Source of the DNA: Euglena gracilis
Lineage: Eukaryota > Euglenida > Euglenophyceae > Euglenales
Assembly (NCBI GenBank): GCA_039621445.1
Contig: CP154956.1
Location: 19,557,295 to 19,621,294 of the forward strand
Direction: 5' to 3'
DNA: 64,000 nucleotides
The translations under genes and the position numbers were made by a program. Within the stretch, counting starts at the first letter, position 1. Every line of letters starts with the position of its first letter. Below the pieces are notes generated by a model. That model was not told the origin of the DNA. It did no database searches and saw nothing but the letters and a program-made list of their open reading frames with translations. Below, one piece after another: positions 63,895 to 64,000 of the stretch.

Positions 63895-64000
63895 GGTGTG
63901 GACTCGATCGATCCAATCAAACTCTCCCCCCTCACACTCGCCTGGCACGTGAAACAATTTTTGCTGCAATTTTGGTTGAGTTGCTTTGCAGCCTTTTCAT
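63895..64000 (+). other. Flank after element A, probably element C
   Basis: About 105 bp of sequence that should continue element C after its interruption at 35978. Too short to recognise a feature. Confidence 0.4.

Noticed and set aside
1-64000. Host single-copy genes or rRNA genes
   Set aside because: Every long frame examined could be assigned to a mobile element, a repeat or an antisense shadow; no rRNA-like sequence was seen.

Overview
The window is eukaryotic nuclear DNA made almost entirely of LTR retrotransposons and smaller repeats. I found no convincing host gene. Long reading frames without ribosome-binding sites or operons, Ty3/gypsy pol genes with chromodomains, LTRs with 5-bp target-site duplications (TSDs), and primer-binding sites (PBSs) matching the 3' end of an initiator methionine tRNA all point to a eukaryote. 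An alga or other protist with a large repeat-rich genome fits best, but the species cannot be named from this sequence.

The backbone is one family of very large gypsy elements, here called family A. The best copy runs from an LTR at 35979 (duplicated at 39057) to an LTR at 63889 and is flanked by the TSD GTATG. Its order is LTR, PBS, a 1325-codon gag with two zinc knuckles, an in-frame amber codon, protease, a Cys-rich linker, a domain resembling the Dam-like methyltransferase of DIRS elements, reverse transcriptase, RNase H, integrase, chromodomain, then a separate 1829-codon reading frame (ORF3), a structured 3' region, polypurine tract and LTR. Pol and ORF3 carry several stops and frameshifts, so this copy is probably not autonomous. 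A second, unrelated chromovirus-like gypsy element (element B, 43729-52045, minus strand, 413-414-bp LTRs, TSD GTCGG) is inserted just after gag. Element A itself sits in the 3' part of a third gypsy element (element C, integrase and chromodomain at 34003-35527). A segment of about 3.08 kb spanning the C/A junction is tandemly duplicated (34445-37524 and 37525-40599).

The left half of the window is a scrapyard of family A. 1-1105 is a broken tyrosine recombinase. 3107-13604 is a rearranged copy with ORF3 cut into three blocks, one inverted, and an LTR at its end. 13620-18981 is the gag/protease half of a minus-strand copy with its own LTR. 19390-24060 is another minus-strand copy running from protease to ORF3. 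24062-32530 is a decayed plus-strand copy of a diverged subfamily whose ORF3 still keeps recognisable motifs. MITE-like elements (a 406-bp C-rich family with AAATAATA ends, and others with inverted repeats), a tRNA-derived SINE head, minisatellites and AT microsatellites fill the gaps.

Four things stand out. ORF3 is a large, recurrent, apparently undescribed protein with Cys-rich domains. Two different gypsy lineages carry a DIRS-like methyltransferase-type domain between protease and reverse transcriptase. Family A DNA, coding and non-coding, is studded with short perfect hairpins whose loops read ATT, ATTAC, ATTC, TATTAC or TATTCG on the sense strand, with paired changes between copies. The amber codon between gag and protease has a conserved context, and the codons after it are conserved in two copies.
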